From NCBI RefSeq assembly GCF_000020485.1, contig NC_011899.1, positions 469,501 to 533,500 on the forward strand: 64,000 nucleotides of DNA, written 5' to 3'. This document shows, piece by piece, positions 7,540 to 17,800 of the stretch (positions are counted from its first letter, which is position 1; the number at the start of each line of letters is the position of its first letter). The stretch comes from Halothermothrix orenii H 168 (GTDB taxonomy: Bacteria > Bacillota > Halanaerobiia > Halanaerobiales > Halothermotrichaceae). The notes beneath the pieces are model-generated. The model ran no database searches, was not told where the DNA came from, and worked only from the letters and a program-made list of their open reading frames with translations. Position numbers and translations under genes: made by a program.

Positions 7540-9027
7540 ATGTCACAGGAAACACTAACACTTGATAAACTGGAATCTCATCTCTGGGAATCAGCAAACA
7601 TTTTGAGGGGAAGCATTGATTCTTCTGATTATAAAAATTATATCTTTGGTATGTTATTTTTAAAAAGAATAAGTGATGTATTTGATGAAGAATGTGAAAA
7701 GATGAAAGCTGAAGGGAAAGAAGCTTTTATTGATGACCCTGATTTTCATGACTTTTTTGTACCAAAAAGAGCCAGATGGGAGCATATTAGTAAGGTTACA
7801 CAGGATATAGGTTCTCATATTAACAAGGCATTCGAAGTCTTAGAAGAACACAATAAAATGCTGGAGGGTGTTTTAGCTCCGATAGACTTTAATGATAAAG
7901 AGAGATTACCTGACCATGTACTTGAAGAGTTAATACAGCATTTTTCTAAGTACAGTTTGAAAAATAGAGATCTTGAAGATCCTGATATTCTTGGAAGGGC
8001 ATATGAATATTTGATTCGTCAATTTGCAGATGATGCTGGTAAAAAAGGGGGAGAATTTTATACTCCCCGACAGGTAGTCAAATTGCTCGTGGAAATCCTG
8101 GATCCTCGACCAGGGATGAGTGTTTATGACCCCTGTTGTGGTTCTGGGGGTATGTTAATCTATTCCGCTGAACATTTAATAGAAGAAGGCAATGATATAT
8201 CTGAAATATCACTGTACGGTCAGGAAAGAAATTTAAACACCTGGGCTATCTGTAAAATGAACATGCTCCTGCATGGGCTTTATGATGCTAAAATAGCCAA
8301 GGGAGATACCATGCGCGACCCACAGTTTCTTGATAACGGTAAGTTAGACCAGTTTGATAGAGTTATTGCCAATCCCATGTGGAATCAGAGCTCATGGAGC
8401 AAAAAATATCTGCAAGAGACTGAGCCTTTTGGCAGGTTTAGCTATGGTTTTCCTCCTAAAAATTCTGCAGACTGGGTCTGGATTCAGCATATGCTTGCAA
8501 GTGCCAACAAAAAGGGTAAAATTGGTGTAGTATTAGATAATGGTGTGTTATTTAGAGGCAGGTCAGAAGGTAAAATTAGAAAGAAAGTTCTAAAGCATGA
8601 TTTGATTGAAGCTGTTATTGCTTTACCTTCAAACTTATTCTATAATACATCATCTCCTGGATGTATTTTGATATTAAATAAGGATAAGACTGTTGAGAGA
8701 AAAAATAAGGTAATTTTCATATATGCTGAAGAAGATTACAAGGAAGGAAGTAATCAAAACTACCTGAGAGAGAAAGATATTGAAAAAATATTAAATGCTT
8801 ACAAAAACTTTGAAGATATTGAAAGGTATTGCAGGGTAGTCGATATGGAAGAGATTGAACGAAATGATTATAACCTGAATGTCCCCAGATATGTAGATAC
8901 TACAGAACCTGAAGAACCCATTGATGTGCAAGAGGTTATTGATAATTTAAATAAGCTTGAAGAGGAACGGAAGGAAATTGAAGAAGAAATGAATGGATAT
9001 TTGAGAGAGTTGGGATATGATGATTAA
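7540..9027 (+). CDS. hsdM: type I restriction-modification methylase subunit HsdM
   Basis: A 495-residue M subunit that with HsdS makes the adenine methylase core of a type I system. The N-terminal HsdM helical domain (SHLWESANILRGSIDSSDY) is followed by GGEFYTPRQVVKLL (170-183), the SAM motif DPCCGSGG (197-204) and the catalytic NPMW (278-281), where most relatives have NPPF or NPPW. ATG at 7540 follows GGGAGGGAG; an in-frame ATG at 7525 lies before that SD and is less likely. The 3' end overlaps hsdS by 11 bases, which indicates translational coupling. The unusual Met in motif IV may be a natural variant. Confidence 0.95.
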   Translation: MSQETLTLDKLESHLWESANILRGSIDSSDYKNYIFGMLFLKRISDVFDEECEKMKAEGKEAFIDDPDFHDFFVPKRARWEHISKVTQDIGSHINKAFEVLEEHNKMLEGVLAPIDFNDKERLPDHVLEELIQHFSKYSLKNRDLEDPDILGRAYEYLIRQFADDAGKKGGEFYTPRQVVKLLVEILDPRPGMSVYDPCCGSGGMLIYSAEHLIEEGNDISEISLYGQERNLNTWAICKMNMLLHGLYDAKIAKGDTMRDPQFLDNGKLDQFDRVIANPMWNQSSWSKKYLQETEPFGRFSYGFPPKNSADWVWIQHMLASANKKGKIGVVLDNGVLFRGRSEGKIRKKVLKHDLIEAVIALPSNLFYNTSSPGCILILNKDKTVERKNKVIFIYAEEDYKEGSNQNYLREKDIEKILNAYKNFEDIERYCRVVDMEEIERNDYNLNVPRYVDTTEPEEPIDVQEVIDNLNKLEEERKEIEEEMNGYLRELGYDD

Positions 9028-10288
9028 GGACGGGTATAAGGAAGTAAGAATAGGACCCAAAAAATATCATATTCCAAAAGAATGGGAGTTTAGAAATTTT
9101 GGTTTGATTTCCAAATATATTAAAGCAGGTGGCACACCCAAAGCAGATAAAAAAGAGTACTATGGTGGGGAAATATTATTTGTAAAAATTGAAGATATGA
9201 CAAAAAATGGTAAATACATCTATAATACAAAAAGCACAATTACAGAAGATGGTTTAAAAAACTCTTCTGCTTGGATAGTACCAAAAAAATCTTTGTTGTT
9301 ATCAATGTATGGGAGTTATGGAAAAGTGTCTATTAATAAAGTTGAATTAGCTACTAATCAAGCAATATTAGGGATTATTCCATCTGAAGAAGTAAATTTG
9401 GATTATCTATATTATTTTTCTTTAGGTTGCTTAAAACCTTATTTTAAATCATTAGTTAAAGCTACAACTCAAGCCAATTTAACAAAACAAATTGTTAATA
9501 ATACTCCTGTATTATCTCCACCTCTCCCAGAACAGAAAAAAATAGCTGCAATTTTGTCCACCGTAGATAAAGCAATCGAAAAAACAGATGAAATAATTGA
9601 AAAAAGCAAGGAATTGAAAAAGGGATTAATGCAACAATTGCTGACAAAAGGGATTGGGCATAGTGAGTTTAAGGAAGTAAGGATAGGAACAAAGAAAATA
9701 AAGATTCCTGTAGTATGGACTTTAATTAAATTTGGAGAAGTATTTAAAAAAAGAAATGAGAAGGCAAATGTAGAAAAAGAATATAAATATGTGGGTTTAG
9801 AACATTTAGGAACAGGCGAAATCAATTTACTTGGCTATGATAGGAATGGTAATAATAAAAGTAGTAAAAGGTTATTTAAGTCAGGAGATATTCTTTATGG
9901 AAAACTTCGTCCTTATTTAAAAAAAGCTGCCATTACAGATTTTGATGGCATTTGTTCTACGGACATAATTCCAATATATGCAACTAAAAAATCTGTTAAT
10001 AATTATTTAATTTATTTAGTTCATTCTAAAATGTTTGTTGATTTTGCAGTTTCTACTATGGAAGGGACCAATTTACCAAGAACATCTTGGCGAGTAATAA
10101 AGAATTTAATTATACCTTTACCACCACTCCAAGAACAAAAGAAAATAGCGTCTATCCTATCATCAGTAGATGAAAAAATTCAGAAAGAGCAGGAATACAG
10201 AGAAAAGTTGGAGGAGTTAAAGAAGGGCTTAATGCAGAAGTTGTTGACAGGTGAAGTAAGGGTTAAGGTAGAAGATGAGGAGGTGTAG
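9017..10288 (+). CDS. hsdS: type I restriction-modification specificity subunit HsdS
   Basis: A 423-residue DNA-recognition subunit. Two target-recognition domains occupy about residues 20-180 and 230-385, each introduced by a repeat-like sequence (KEVRIGPKKYHIPKEW near residue 8 and KEVRIGTKKIKIPVVW near residue 218) and followed by the conserved coiled-coil region (LPEQKKIAAILSTVDKAIE and LQEQKKIASILSSVDEKIQ). This internal duplication is typical and lets one HsdS bridge two HsdM. Two adjacent ATG codons (9017, 9020) overlap hsdM. The domains are lower in GC than their surroundings, as often seen when recognition domains are exchanged. The bipartite target cannot be read from sequence. Confidence 0.95.
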   Translation: MMIKDGYKEVRIGPKKYHIPKEWEFRNFGLISKYIKAGGTPKADKKEYYGGEILFVKIEDMTKNGKYIYNTKSTITEDGLKNSSAWIVPKKSLLLSMYGSYGKVSINKVELATNQAILGIIPSEEVNLDYLYYFSLGCLKPYFKSLVKATTQANLTKQIVNNTPVLSPPLPEQKKIAAILSTVDKAIEKTDEIIEKSKELKKGLMQQLLTKGIGHSEFKEVRIGTKKIKIPVVWTLIKFGEVFKKRNEKANVEKEYKYVGLEHLGTGEINLLGYDRNGNNKSSKRLFKSGDILYGKLRPYLKKAAITDFDGICSTDIIPIYATKKSVNNYLIYLVHSKMFVDFAVSTMEGTNLPRTSWRVIKNLIIPLPPLQEQKKIASILSSVDEKIQKEQEYREKLEELKKGLMQKLLTGEVRVKVEDEEV

Positions 10289-10291
10289 ACC

Positions 10292-13200
10292 TTGACCAAA
10301 AACTGGGACGAATACCATCGGGTTGAAAAAAGGGCACTCAACTTATTTGAAAGGTTAGGTTACAAGGTTTTCGATATTAACAAGACCATGGAACGCCCTG
10401 CAAGGAATTCAGAACACGAAGTTTTGTTACTGGATAATTTAAAAAAGGGAATCAAGAGAATTAACCCCTGGATTTCCGAAAACAACCTGAATAAAGCTGT
10501 CAATATGATTCGTCCTGCACGGATTAAGGCTACCAATTTGCTGGAAGCCAATGAAATTATATATGAAAGGTTAGTTAAACATGTTTCTGTACTGCAGGAC
10601 CTGGGCCAGGGCAAGAAAAATCAGACGGTTAAATATATAGATTTTGAAGATCCGGATAATAACGAGTTTCTGGTGATGAACCAGTATAAGGTAAAAGGAA
10701 GAGAAAATATTATTCCTGATATAGTTGTCTTTATCAACGGTATTCCGATTGGGGTTATAGAGTGCAAGGTTGATACAATTGACGAACCAGAAGAAAAAGC
10801 CATCGAACAGTTGAGAAGATATCAGAATATCAGGGAATATGACCTTGAAGAAGGTGCCGAACAGTTATTTTATACCAACCAGGTACTGGTGGCAGCCTGG
10901 AAGGATTCTGCTTCAGCCAGTACCATCGGTGCCCCTGCCAGGCAGTTTAAAGCCTGGAAGGACCCCTATCCCAGTACCATAGATAATATAACAAAACTTG
11001 TAGGAGAAGAACCTACAATGCAGGATATTCTGTTATACTCCATGTTTAAGAAGGAACGCCTCTTGGACTTAATACAGAACTTCATTGTTTTTGAGCGGGA
11101 AGGTAATGGAATAGTTAAAAAACTGGCCAGATATCAGCAATACAGAGCTGTCTGTAAAGCTGTTGAGAGGATCAAAAATGCCAGAAAATTAACAGAGAGA
11201 AGCGGTACAGTCTGGCATACCCAGGGTTCGGGCAAGTCCTTAACCATGCTCTTTTTAGCTCTGAAGTTAAGGCGAATGAAAGAACTGGAGAATCCTACTC
11301 TATTAATTGTGACTGACAGAAGGGATCTCGATGAACAGATTACAGGAACTTTTAAAAAATGTGGTTTTCCCAATCCCATCAGGGCTAAAAGTGTAAAGGA
11401 TTTAAAAGAAAAACTCAGACTTGATGCAGGCAAGACCATTATGACTACAGTTCAGAAGTTTCAGGAAAGGGATAATGACAAATACCCGGTCTTAAGTGAA
11501 GATACCAATATCTTTGTGATGGTGGATGAGGCTCATCGTACCCAGTATAAGGATCTGGCAGCCAATATGAGGAGGGCTTTGCCCAATGCCTGTTATCTTG
11601 GTTTTACAGGTACGCCAATAGATAAAAAAGCAAGGAGTACCATCAGGACCTTTGGTACATATATTGACACCTATACCATAGAAGAATCGGTAGAAGATGG
11701 GGCTACTTTACCTATTTTCTATGAAGCCAGGCTGGCTGATTTAAGGGTTGAAGGCCGGGATCTGGATAAGTTGTTTGATAGAATTTTTAAGGATTATACT
11801 GATGAAGAAAAGCAGAAGATTAAAGAAAAACATGCTACAGAAAAAGATATTGCTGAGGCCAGTTCAAGGATTGAAAAGATATGCCTTGATATTATTGAAC
11901 ATTATGAATCCAAAATCTACCCTTTTAAGGCCCAGATAGTAACTGTTAGTAGAGAAGCTGCAGCTAAATATAAGGAGACACTTGATAATTTGAATGGTCC
12001 TGAGTCTGCAGTTATCATTAGTGGAGATAGAACTGATAAAGGATTAATAAAAAAATATATAACAACAGGTGATGAAAGAAAAGAATTAATTAAAAGATTC
12101 AAAGATTATCATGATAGTCTGAAGTTTTTAATTGTATGTGATATGCTACTGACAGGCTTTGATGCTCCTGTTGAACAGGTGATGTATCTTGATAAACCCT
12201 TAAAAGAATATAATTTACTCCAGGCTATAGCCAGGGTAAATAGGCGATATGATAACAAAAACTTTGGTCTGGTAGTCGATTATTATGGAGTTTTTGATCA
12301 TTTGAAAGAAGCACTGGAAATCTTTAATAAAAAGGATATCGAAAATGCTGTTACGCCAGTTAAAGATGAAAAGCCCAGGCTGGAAAGAAATTACAGGGGA
12401 GTAATGAGGCTTTTTGATGGAGTTAATATGGATAATCTGGATCAATGCATCCTTGCCTTTAAAGAGGAAGATCAAAGAATTAAGTTTAAAAATGCCTTTA
12501 AAGCCTTTGCCCGCAGTATGGACATTATCATGCCTGACCCCATTGCTGACCCATATCGTGAGGATTTGAAAAAGCTGGGTAAAATTTATAAGGCAGTACG
12601 CAATCATTACCGGGATAAAAACCTGAATATTAAAGGAGTAGGGGATAAAGTTAAAAAATTAATTGATAAGCATATCATGGCCACTGACATTAAAATCTTA
12701 AGTGAACCTGTATCCATTCTTGACGAAGAAAAATTTGAAGAAACCATTAATGAAATAAGAAATAAAGAAACCAGGGCCAGTGAAATGGAACATGCCATTA
12801 GAAATGAAATTAGTATAAAAATTGATGAAAATCCTGCCTATTATCAATCATTAAAAGAAAGGCTTGAGGAGTTAATTGAAAGAAGAAAGCAGGGTATGCT
12901 TGATTTTGCAGAACAAATAGAAGAGATGAAAGAAATTATAAATGATATAAGAAATGTTAGGTCAAAGGCTGAGAGGTTGGGGCTAAATGAGAAGGAGTTT
13001 GCCCTTTATGAACTTCTGGTTGATGAGTTAGAACCATATTATACAGAGGAAGTGGCTGACCCGCCGGTAAAATATAATGCAGGCAAACAATCACGCACTG
13101 ATATAAAAATCAATGAAAAGGTAAAAAATCTAGCTCAATCATTAATCAACGAACTGGAGGATATGGCTGTATTTGAATGGTATAAAAAGGAGATTGTATT

Positions 13201-13324
13201 AAAGAACATGCGTAGAAAAATCAAACTTTCTCTGGCAGGTTATAAGGAATTTAGGAATAAACTTGACAGTCTTACTACAAAAATTATAAAGCTTGCTCGA
13301 AATATTTTGATGATGATGCTTTAG
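10292..13324 (+). CDS. hsdR: type I restriction endonuclease subunit HsdR
   Basis: A 1010-residue motor and nuclease subunit that translocates DNA and cuts at a distance when the target is unmethylated. The N-terminal nuclease shows PD-(D/E)XK residues D143 and E157-C-K159 (VIECKVD). The SF2 helicase follows: QGSGKS Walker A (311-316), DEAH (412-415), FTGTP motif III and QAIARVNR motif VI. The C-terminal 300 residues are helical and would contact HsdM. TTG at 10292 is the start, placed after GAGGAGG inside the end of hsdS. Length is normal and there is no disruption, so the system looks functional. Confidence 0.95.
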   Translation: MTKNWDEYHRVEKRALNLFERLGYKVFDINKTMERPARNSEHEVLLLDNLKKGIKRINPWISENNLNKAVNMIRPARIKATNLLEANEIIYERLVKHVSVLQDLGQGKKNQTVKYIDFEDPDNNEFLVMNQYKVKGRENIIPDIVVFINGIPIGVIECKVDTIDEPEEKAIEQLRRYQNIREYDLEEGAEQLFYTNQVLVAAWKDSASASTIGAPARQFKAWKDPYPSTIDNITKLVGEEPTMQDILLYSMFKKERLLDLIQNFIVFEREGNGIVKKLARYQQYRAVCKAVERIKNARKLTERSGTVWHTQGSGKSLTMLFLALKLRRMKELENPTLLIVTDRRDLDEQITGTFKKCGFPNPIRAKSVKDLKEKLRLDAGKTIMTTVQKFQERDNDKYPVLSEDTNIFVMVDEAHRTQYKDLAANMRRALPNACYLGFTGTPIDKKARSTIRTFGTYIDTYTIEESVEDGATLPIFYEARLADLRVEGRDLDKLFDRIFKDYTDEEKQKIKEKHATEKDIAEASSRIEKICLDIIEHYESKIYPFKAQIVTVSREAAAKYKETLDNLNGPESAVIISGDRTDKGLIKKYITTGDERKELIKRFKDYHDSLKFLIVCDMLLTGFDAPVEQVMYLDKPLKEYNLLQAIARVNRRYDNKNFGLVVDYYGVFDHLKEALEIFNKKDIENAVTPVKDEKPRLERNYRGVMRLFDGVNMDNLDQCILAFKEEDQRIKFKNAFKAFARSMDIIMPDPIADPYREDLKKLGKIYKAVRNHYRDKNLNIKGVGDKVKKLIDKHIMATDIKILSEPVSILDEEKFEETINEIRNKETRASEMEHAIRNEISIKIDENPAYYQSLKERLEELIERRKQGMLDFAEQIEEMKEIINDIRNVRSKAERLGLNEKEFALYELLVDELEPYYTEEVADPPVKYNAGKQSRTDIKINEKVKNLAQSLINELEDMAVFEWYKKEIVLKNMRRKIKLSLAGYKEFRNKLDSLTTKIIKLARNILMMML

Positions 13325-13335
13325 GAGGGAGTAAC

Positions 13336-14049
13336 GTGCAACAGGTCAGGATAGGTAATACTGTAATTAAATATAATATTGTTCGTACCAATCGTAAAAC
13401 TGTTGGTTTAATAGTGGATCCCGAAGATGGAGTTATCGTTAGATCTCCTGAAAGGCTTTCAGATGATAGGATAAGGAAGCTGTTAAAAAAGAAAGCCAGA
13501 TGGTTGATGGAAAAATTAAGGCTTATAAATGAATTTAAGCCTAAACCTGCATCTTATGAATTTCTAAGCGGAGAAAAATTACCCTATCTTGGCAGGAAAT
13601 ATCGATTAAAAGTAACTAAGGATGATGGAATAAAGAGCGTTAAAGTCAGATTATACCAGGGAAAATTTGAGATCAATGTATCTTCTTCTATCAAAAGGGA
13701 AGAAAAGAGAGATAAAATCAGAAAAGCTTTAATTAAATGGTATAAAGAACATGCGAAAGATAAAATTAATGAAAGAGTCAGGATTTATCAAAATAGAATA
13801 GGAGTAAAACCAAATAATATAATTGTTAAAGAGCAGAAAAAACGCTGGGGAAGCTGTAGCAGTAAAGGTAATATAAATATAAACTGGAGAATTATTATGG
13901 CTCCCATGTCAGTTGTAGATTATATTGTTGTTCATGAACTGGTTCATTTAATACATCCCGATCATTCAGTTAATTTCTGGGAGCTTGTTGAAACTGTGAT
14001 TACGGATTATAGAGAGAAACAGAAATGGTTAAGAATTAATGGACGTGCA

Positions 14050-14061
<12 letters not shown>
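13336..14061 (+). CDS. YgjP/SprT-like metalloprotease of the type I R-M operon
   Basis: A 241-residue protein of the DUF45 (YgjP-like, M48-related) group. The zinc-binding HELVH lies at 200-204, with a probable third ligand in HPDHSVNFW just after; [17 protein letters not shown] upstream is the family's other conserved block. GTG at 13336 follows AGGAGGG, 11 bases after hsdR. Such genes recur as a fourth member of type I R-M operons, so a role linked to HsdR, perhaps control of its activity or turnover, is plausible but unproven here. Its last 12 bases overlap the decayed transposase gene on the other strand. Confidence 0.88.
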
Positions 14062-14988
<927 letters not shown>

Positions 14989-14992
<4 letters not shown>

Positions 14993-15284
14993 TTCGGTTC
15001 CTTTAAGAAGATGCGCACTGCTTTTTTTAATATATCACGCTCTATTTTTATATCACTTAATTCTTTTTTTAGCCTTTGAATTTCTTTCTGTTCAGGGGAT
15101 AACTTTTTTTGCCATTGCCTGGGAAAGCTAAGTCACCTTTGTTTTTGTATTCCCTGCGCCGTCTGATTAAATTATGATAAATGATACCTAGTTCTTTTGC
15201 TATAACTTTACAAGATTTATCTGAGCTAAAACTAAGTTCTACAGCTTCTCTTTTGAACTCTTCTGAATATTTTTTTCTTCCCAT
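14989..15284 (-). pseudogene. IS3-family transposase orfA, frameshifted
   Basis: ATG at 15284 follows AGGAGG and gives [17 protein letters not shown], the helix-turn-helix start of IS3 OrfA. The frame departs at the A7 run (complement of 15104-15110) and stops at 15069. With one more A it continues as [19 protein letters not shown], the expected leucine-zipper-like tail, and ends at the orfB start. Confidence 0.82.
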
Positions 15285-15396
15285 TATGGGCACCTCCTGG
15301 GTTAATTATACCTAAACCCTGTGTCCGACAAATGGAGGGAAGGTCATATAACAATTTTTTAATTTTTTATATCTAAATTATTTGTGGGGTAACCTT

Positions 15397-16227
15397 ATGC
15401 TTAAAAAAACAACATCAATTATAACGGCCTTAATCTCTTTATTATTTTTATTGATGGCGGGTAACGTGATAAAAAAACATTATATACAGATACCGGGTAT
15501 CAACCACGACCAAAAGCTTGAGAAAGTCTATGTAACCAGAGTTTATGATGGTGATACCTTCAGAACTGCCGATGGTGAAAATGTCAGGCTTATTGGTGTC
15601 GATACCCCGGAAATTAATCATGAAGAGGGAACAGCAGAGTATTACGGGCGGGAAGCCCTGGCATATGCCCGCAAACACCTGGAAGGTAAGTATGTTTACC
15701 TGGAGTATGATCAGGACAGGCGGGATAAGTATGGCAGGCTACTGGCCTACGTCTTTCTTACCGATGGTATTTTCTTTAACGCCAGCTTACTGGAAGAGGG
15801 TTATGCCCATTTAATTACCGTTCCCCCGAATATAAAGTATTTATCCCTTTTTAAAAAGACCGTTAAAAAGGCGAGGGGGGAGGGGGCTGGAATATGGTCC
15901 CGGCTTAAAGTAAAAGAGGCCAGCCTTCCAGTTATTGGTTGGGAGGAAGCAGAAAACTATATAGGTAAAGAAGTTATTGTCCGGGGACAGATAGTGGACA
16001 CCTATAATTCTGGTCAGGCCCTTTTCCTTAATTTTGACAGGGAGTACTGGAGGACATTCCGGGTAGTTATCTTTAGTGAAGATTTAAATAAATTCGGTTT
16101 TAACCCGGAGGAATACTTTGATAACAAATGTATTAAAGTTATGGGAAAGGTAAAGGAGTATGAAGGTAAACCTGAGATTATTGTGGATAGTCCTGAAGAA
16201 ATAATGGTTATAAAAAACTGTTTATAG
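15397..16227 (+). CDS. membrane-anchored or secreted thermonuclease with C-terminal OB-like extension
   Basis: A 276-residue staphylococcal-nuclease homologue. An N-terminal hydrophobic segment (residues 7-22) anchors or exports it. The SNase domain covers about residues 42-165 and keeps the catalytic set: D51 and D53 in VYDGDTF, R64, D69 and E72 in RLIGVDTPE, and R114 in KYGR. It cuts DNA or RNA outside the cytoplasm with calcium. The last 100 residues (GKEVIVRGQIVDTYNS... CIKVMGKVKEYEGKPEI) look like an OB-fold nucleic-acid-binding domain as found in many bacterial homologues. ATG at 15397 is preferred over TTG 15382 because GTGGGG precedes it. It stands alone next to the IS. Confidence 0.9.
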   Translation: MLKKTTSIITALISLLFLLMAGNVIKKHYIQIPGINHDQKLEKVYVTRVYDGDTFRTADGENVRLIGVDTPEINHEEGTAEYYGREALAYARKHLEGKYVYLEYDQDRRDKYGRLLAYVFLTDGIFFNASLLEEGYAHLITVPPNIKYLSLFKKTVKKARGEGAGIWSRLKVKEASLPVIGWEEAENYIGKEVIVRGQIVDTYNSGQALFLNFDREYWRTFRVVIFSEDLNKFGFNPEEYFDNKCIKVMGKVKEYEGKPEIIVDSPEEIMVIKNCL

Positions 16228-16317
16228 AGTAAGGTGACCCTGTGTAAAAGAGAAGGTTTTATTTTATAAGGTAATACAATATGCCAGTAACCTTAATCTT
16301 GGTATATGGTAACATCT

Positions 16318-16386
16318 GACACATATTCTGTAATTTCCTGAAGTCCTAAGTATTACAGGAAAGTACAGGGTATGTGTCTTTTTATT
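16318..16386 (+). terminator. long-stem Rho-independent terminator
   Basis: GACACATA (16318-16325) pairs with TATGTGTC (16371-16378); inner arms CTGTA/TACAG and TTTCCTG/CAGGAAA extend the stem. A T-rich tail (TTTTTATTTT) follows. It ends the nuclease gene. Confidence 0.85.
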
Positions 16387-16416
16387 TTCTGTAACCAATA
16401 TATTTACTATTTTGTA

Positions 16417-16445
16417 TTGACAAATATAAGGGACAGGAATATAAT
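16417..16445 (+). promoter_or_regulatory. promoter of the GntR-ABC-metallopeptidase operon
   Basis: TTGACA (16417-16422), 17-base spacer, TATAAT (16440-16445): a consensus sigma-A promoter 89 bases before the GntR start codon. Confidence 0.88.
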
Positions 16446-16459
16446 AGATACATAGTTGG

Positions 16460-16471
16460 TTACTTAAGTAA
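16460..16471. promoter_or_regulatory. palindromic operator, probable site of the GntR protein
   Basis: TTACTTAAGTAA is a perfect 12-base palindrome, flanked as GGTTACTTAAGTAATGAAC, lying about 8 bases after the predicted transcription start. GntR/YtrA-type repressors usually bind such sites in their own promoters; assignment is by position. Confidence 0.6.
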
Positions 16472-16533
16472 TGAACTAAATATGTTTTGTATGAAAAAAT
16501 ACATAATGTCCGGTATTCCGGGGAGTGATAAAG

Positions 16534-16917
16534 ATGGAATTAAAGAATGATTCTAACATACCAATCTATATCCAGATTGCAAATATGATAGAGGATCAGA
16601 TATTGGAGAGGACCCTGGAGGAGGATGAGAAGGTTTATTCGACAAATGAACTTTCTGTCCTGCTGCATGTGAATCCGGCAACTGCCCGCAAGGGTCTTAA
16701 CTTACTGGTTAATGAGGGAATTCTTTATAAGAAAAGAGGGGTAGGTATGTTTGTAAAAAAAGGGGCAGTTGAGATAATTAAATCAAAAAGGAAAACAAGT
16801 TTCTTCAATGAATATATCCCTGAAATAATCAGGGAGGCAAAAAAGCTTGAAATTGGTAAAGATGAGTTAATTGATATGATTAAATCCTGTGAAGGAGGGG
16901 GAGTAGATGATGAGTAA
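16534..16917 (+). CDS. GntR family regulator, YtrA type
   Basis: A 127-residue regulator with the short YtrA architecture: a winged helix-turn-helix (residues 8-75, with IPIYIQIANMIEDQI and VNPATARKGLNLLVNEGIL) and a short helical tail instead of a ligand-binding domain. YtrA-type proteins normally repress ABC-exporter genes downstream and respond to cell-wall-active antibiotics or envelope stress. Here it heads such an operon and overlaps the ABC gene by 11 bases. ATG at 16534 is favoured over GTG 16525 because of the distance to GGGGAG. The palindrome at 16460 is the likely site. Confidence 0.9.
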   Translation: MELKNDSNIPIYIQIANMIEDQILERTLEEDEKVYSTNELSVLLHVNPATARKGLNLLVNEGILYKKRGVGMFVKKGAVEIIKSKRKTSFFNEYIPEIIREAKKLEIGKDELIDMIKSCEGGGVDDE

Positions 16918-17800
16918 CTGGATATTAAACGGGGTTACAAAAAAATTTGAGGATACAACAGCCATAAACAATATATCATTGGAAATTGAAGAAAATAAAA
17001 TTTATGGGCTTATAGGAAGGAATGGTGCCGGCAAAACTACTTTATTAAAATTACTGGCCAACCAGCTTCAGCCTACAGAGGGAATTATTCAAAAGGGGAA
17101 TGTTTCCATCAGAGGCAATGATGAACTGACCAGAAGTATTTGTCTGGCCAGGGATTCAATAAATATAAAAGGAGTAGCGGCATTTACTGTAGATAAAATC
17201 TTAAAGTTTGCCTCTTATATATACCCAAACTGGGATAATGACTACTGTGAAGAACTTATAAATAAATTTGACCTCAATCCTGATAAAAAATACATAAAGT
17301 TATCAAAAGGTATGCATACAGTAGTCGGTATAGTTATCGGGCTGGCCAGCCGGGCTTCACTGACTATGTTTGATGAGCCATATATTGGCCTTGATCCGGT
17401 CTTCAGGGAACTGTTTTATGAATTACTGATAGCTGATTATGAACAGTACAAAAGAACAATTATAATATCATCACACCTGATTAACGAATTTGAAAACCTT
17501 TTTGAACGGGTTTTAATAATTGACCGGGGAAGGGTATTGTTAAACGAAGAACTGGAAGAAATTAGAAAAAAGGCCAGATTAATTTCAGGGGAGAAGTCTG
17601 TAGTTGAGGAGATTTTAAAAGGCAAAAATATATTATATAAACAGGTTATAGGGAAACTGGCAAATTATACTGTCCTTGATGATTTTACAGAGAAAGAATT
17701 ATATGAATATAAAAACAGAAACATTAAGTGGAGTTCTTTGGATCTTCAGAGGTTATTTGTTAACCTGTCAAAAGGGGGGCATATCAGTGAGCAACAATAA
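16907..17800 (+). CDS. ABC transporter ATP-binding protein (YtrB-like)
   Basis: A 297-residue ATPase. Walker A is GRNGAGKTT (near residue 37-45), the signature is LSKGMH rather than LSGGQ, and Walker B is MFDEPYIGLD. The degenerate signature is seen in YtrB-like transporters regulated by YtrA-type repressors. The C-terminal 80 residues form an extra domain typical of this exporter group. The start overlaps the GntR gene and the end overlaps the permease gene, so all three are translationally coupled. It would energise the permease encoded next. Confidence 0.9.
   Translation: MMSNWILNGVTKKFEDTTAINNISLEIEENKIYGLIGRNGAGKTTLLKLLANQLQPTEGIIQKGNVSIRGNDELTRSICLARDSINIKGVAAFTVDKILKFASYIYPNWDNDYCEELINKFDLNPDKKYIKLSKGMHTVVGIVIGLASRASLTMFDEPYIGLDPVFRELFYELLIADYEQYKRTIIISSHLINEFENLFERVLIIDRGRVLLNEELEEIRKKARLISGEKSVVEEILKGKNILYKQVIGKLANYTVLDDFTEKELYEYKNRNIKWSSLDLQRLFVNLSKGGHISEQQ

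Noticed and set aside
17676-17786. Longer N-terminus for the ABC permease
   Set aside because: The extra 37 codons overlap the ATPase gene and lack an SD; GTG 17787 has a strong one at 7 bases.
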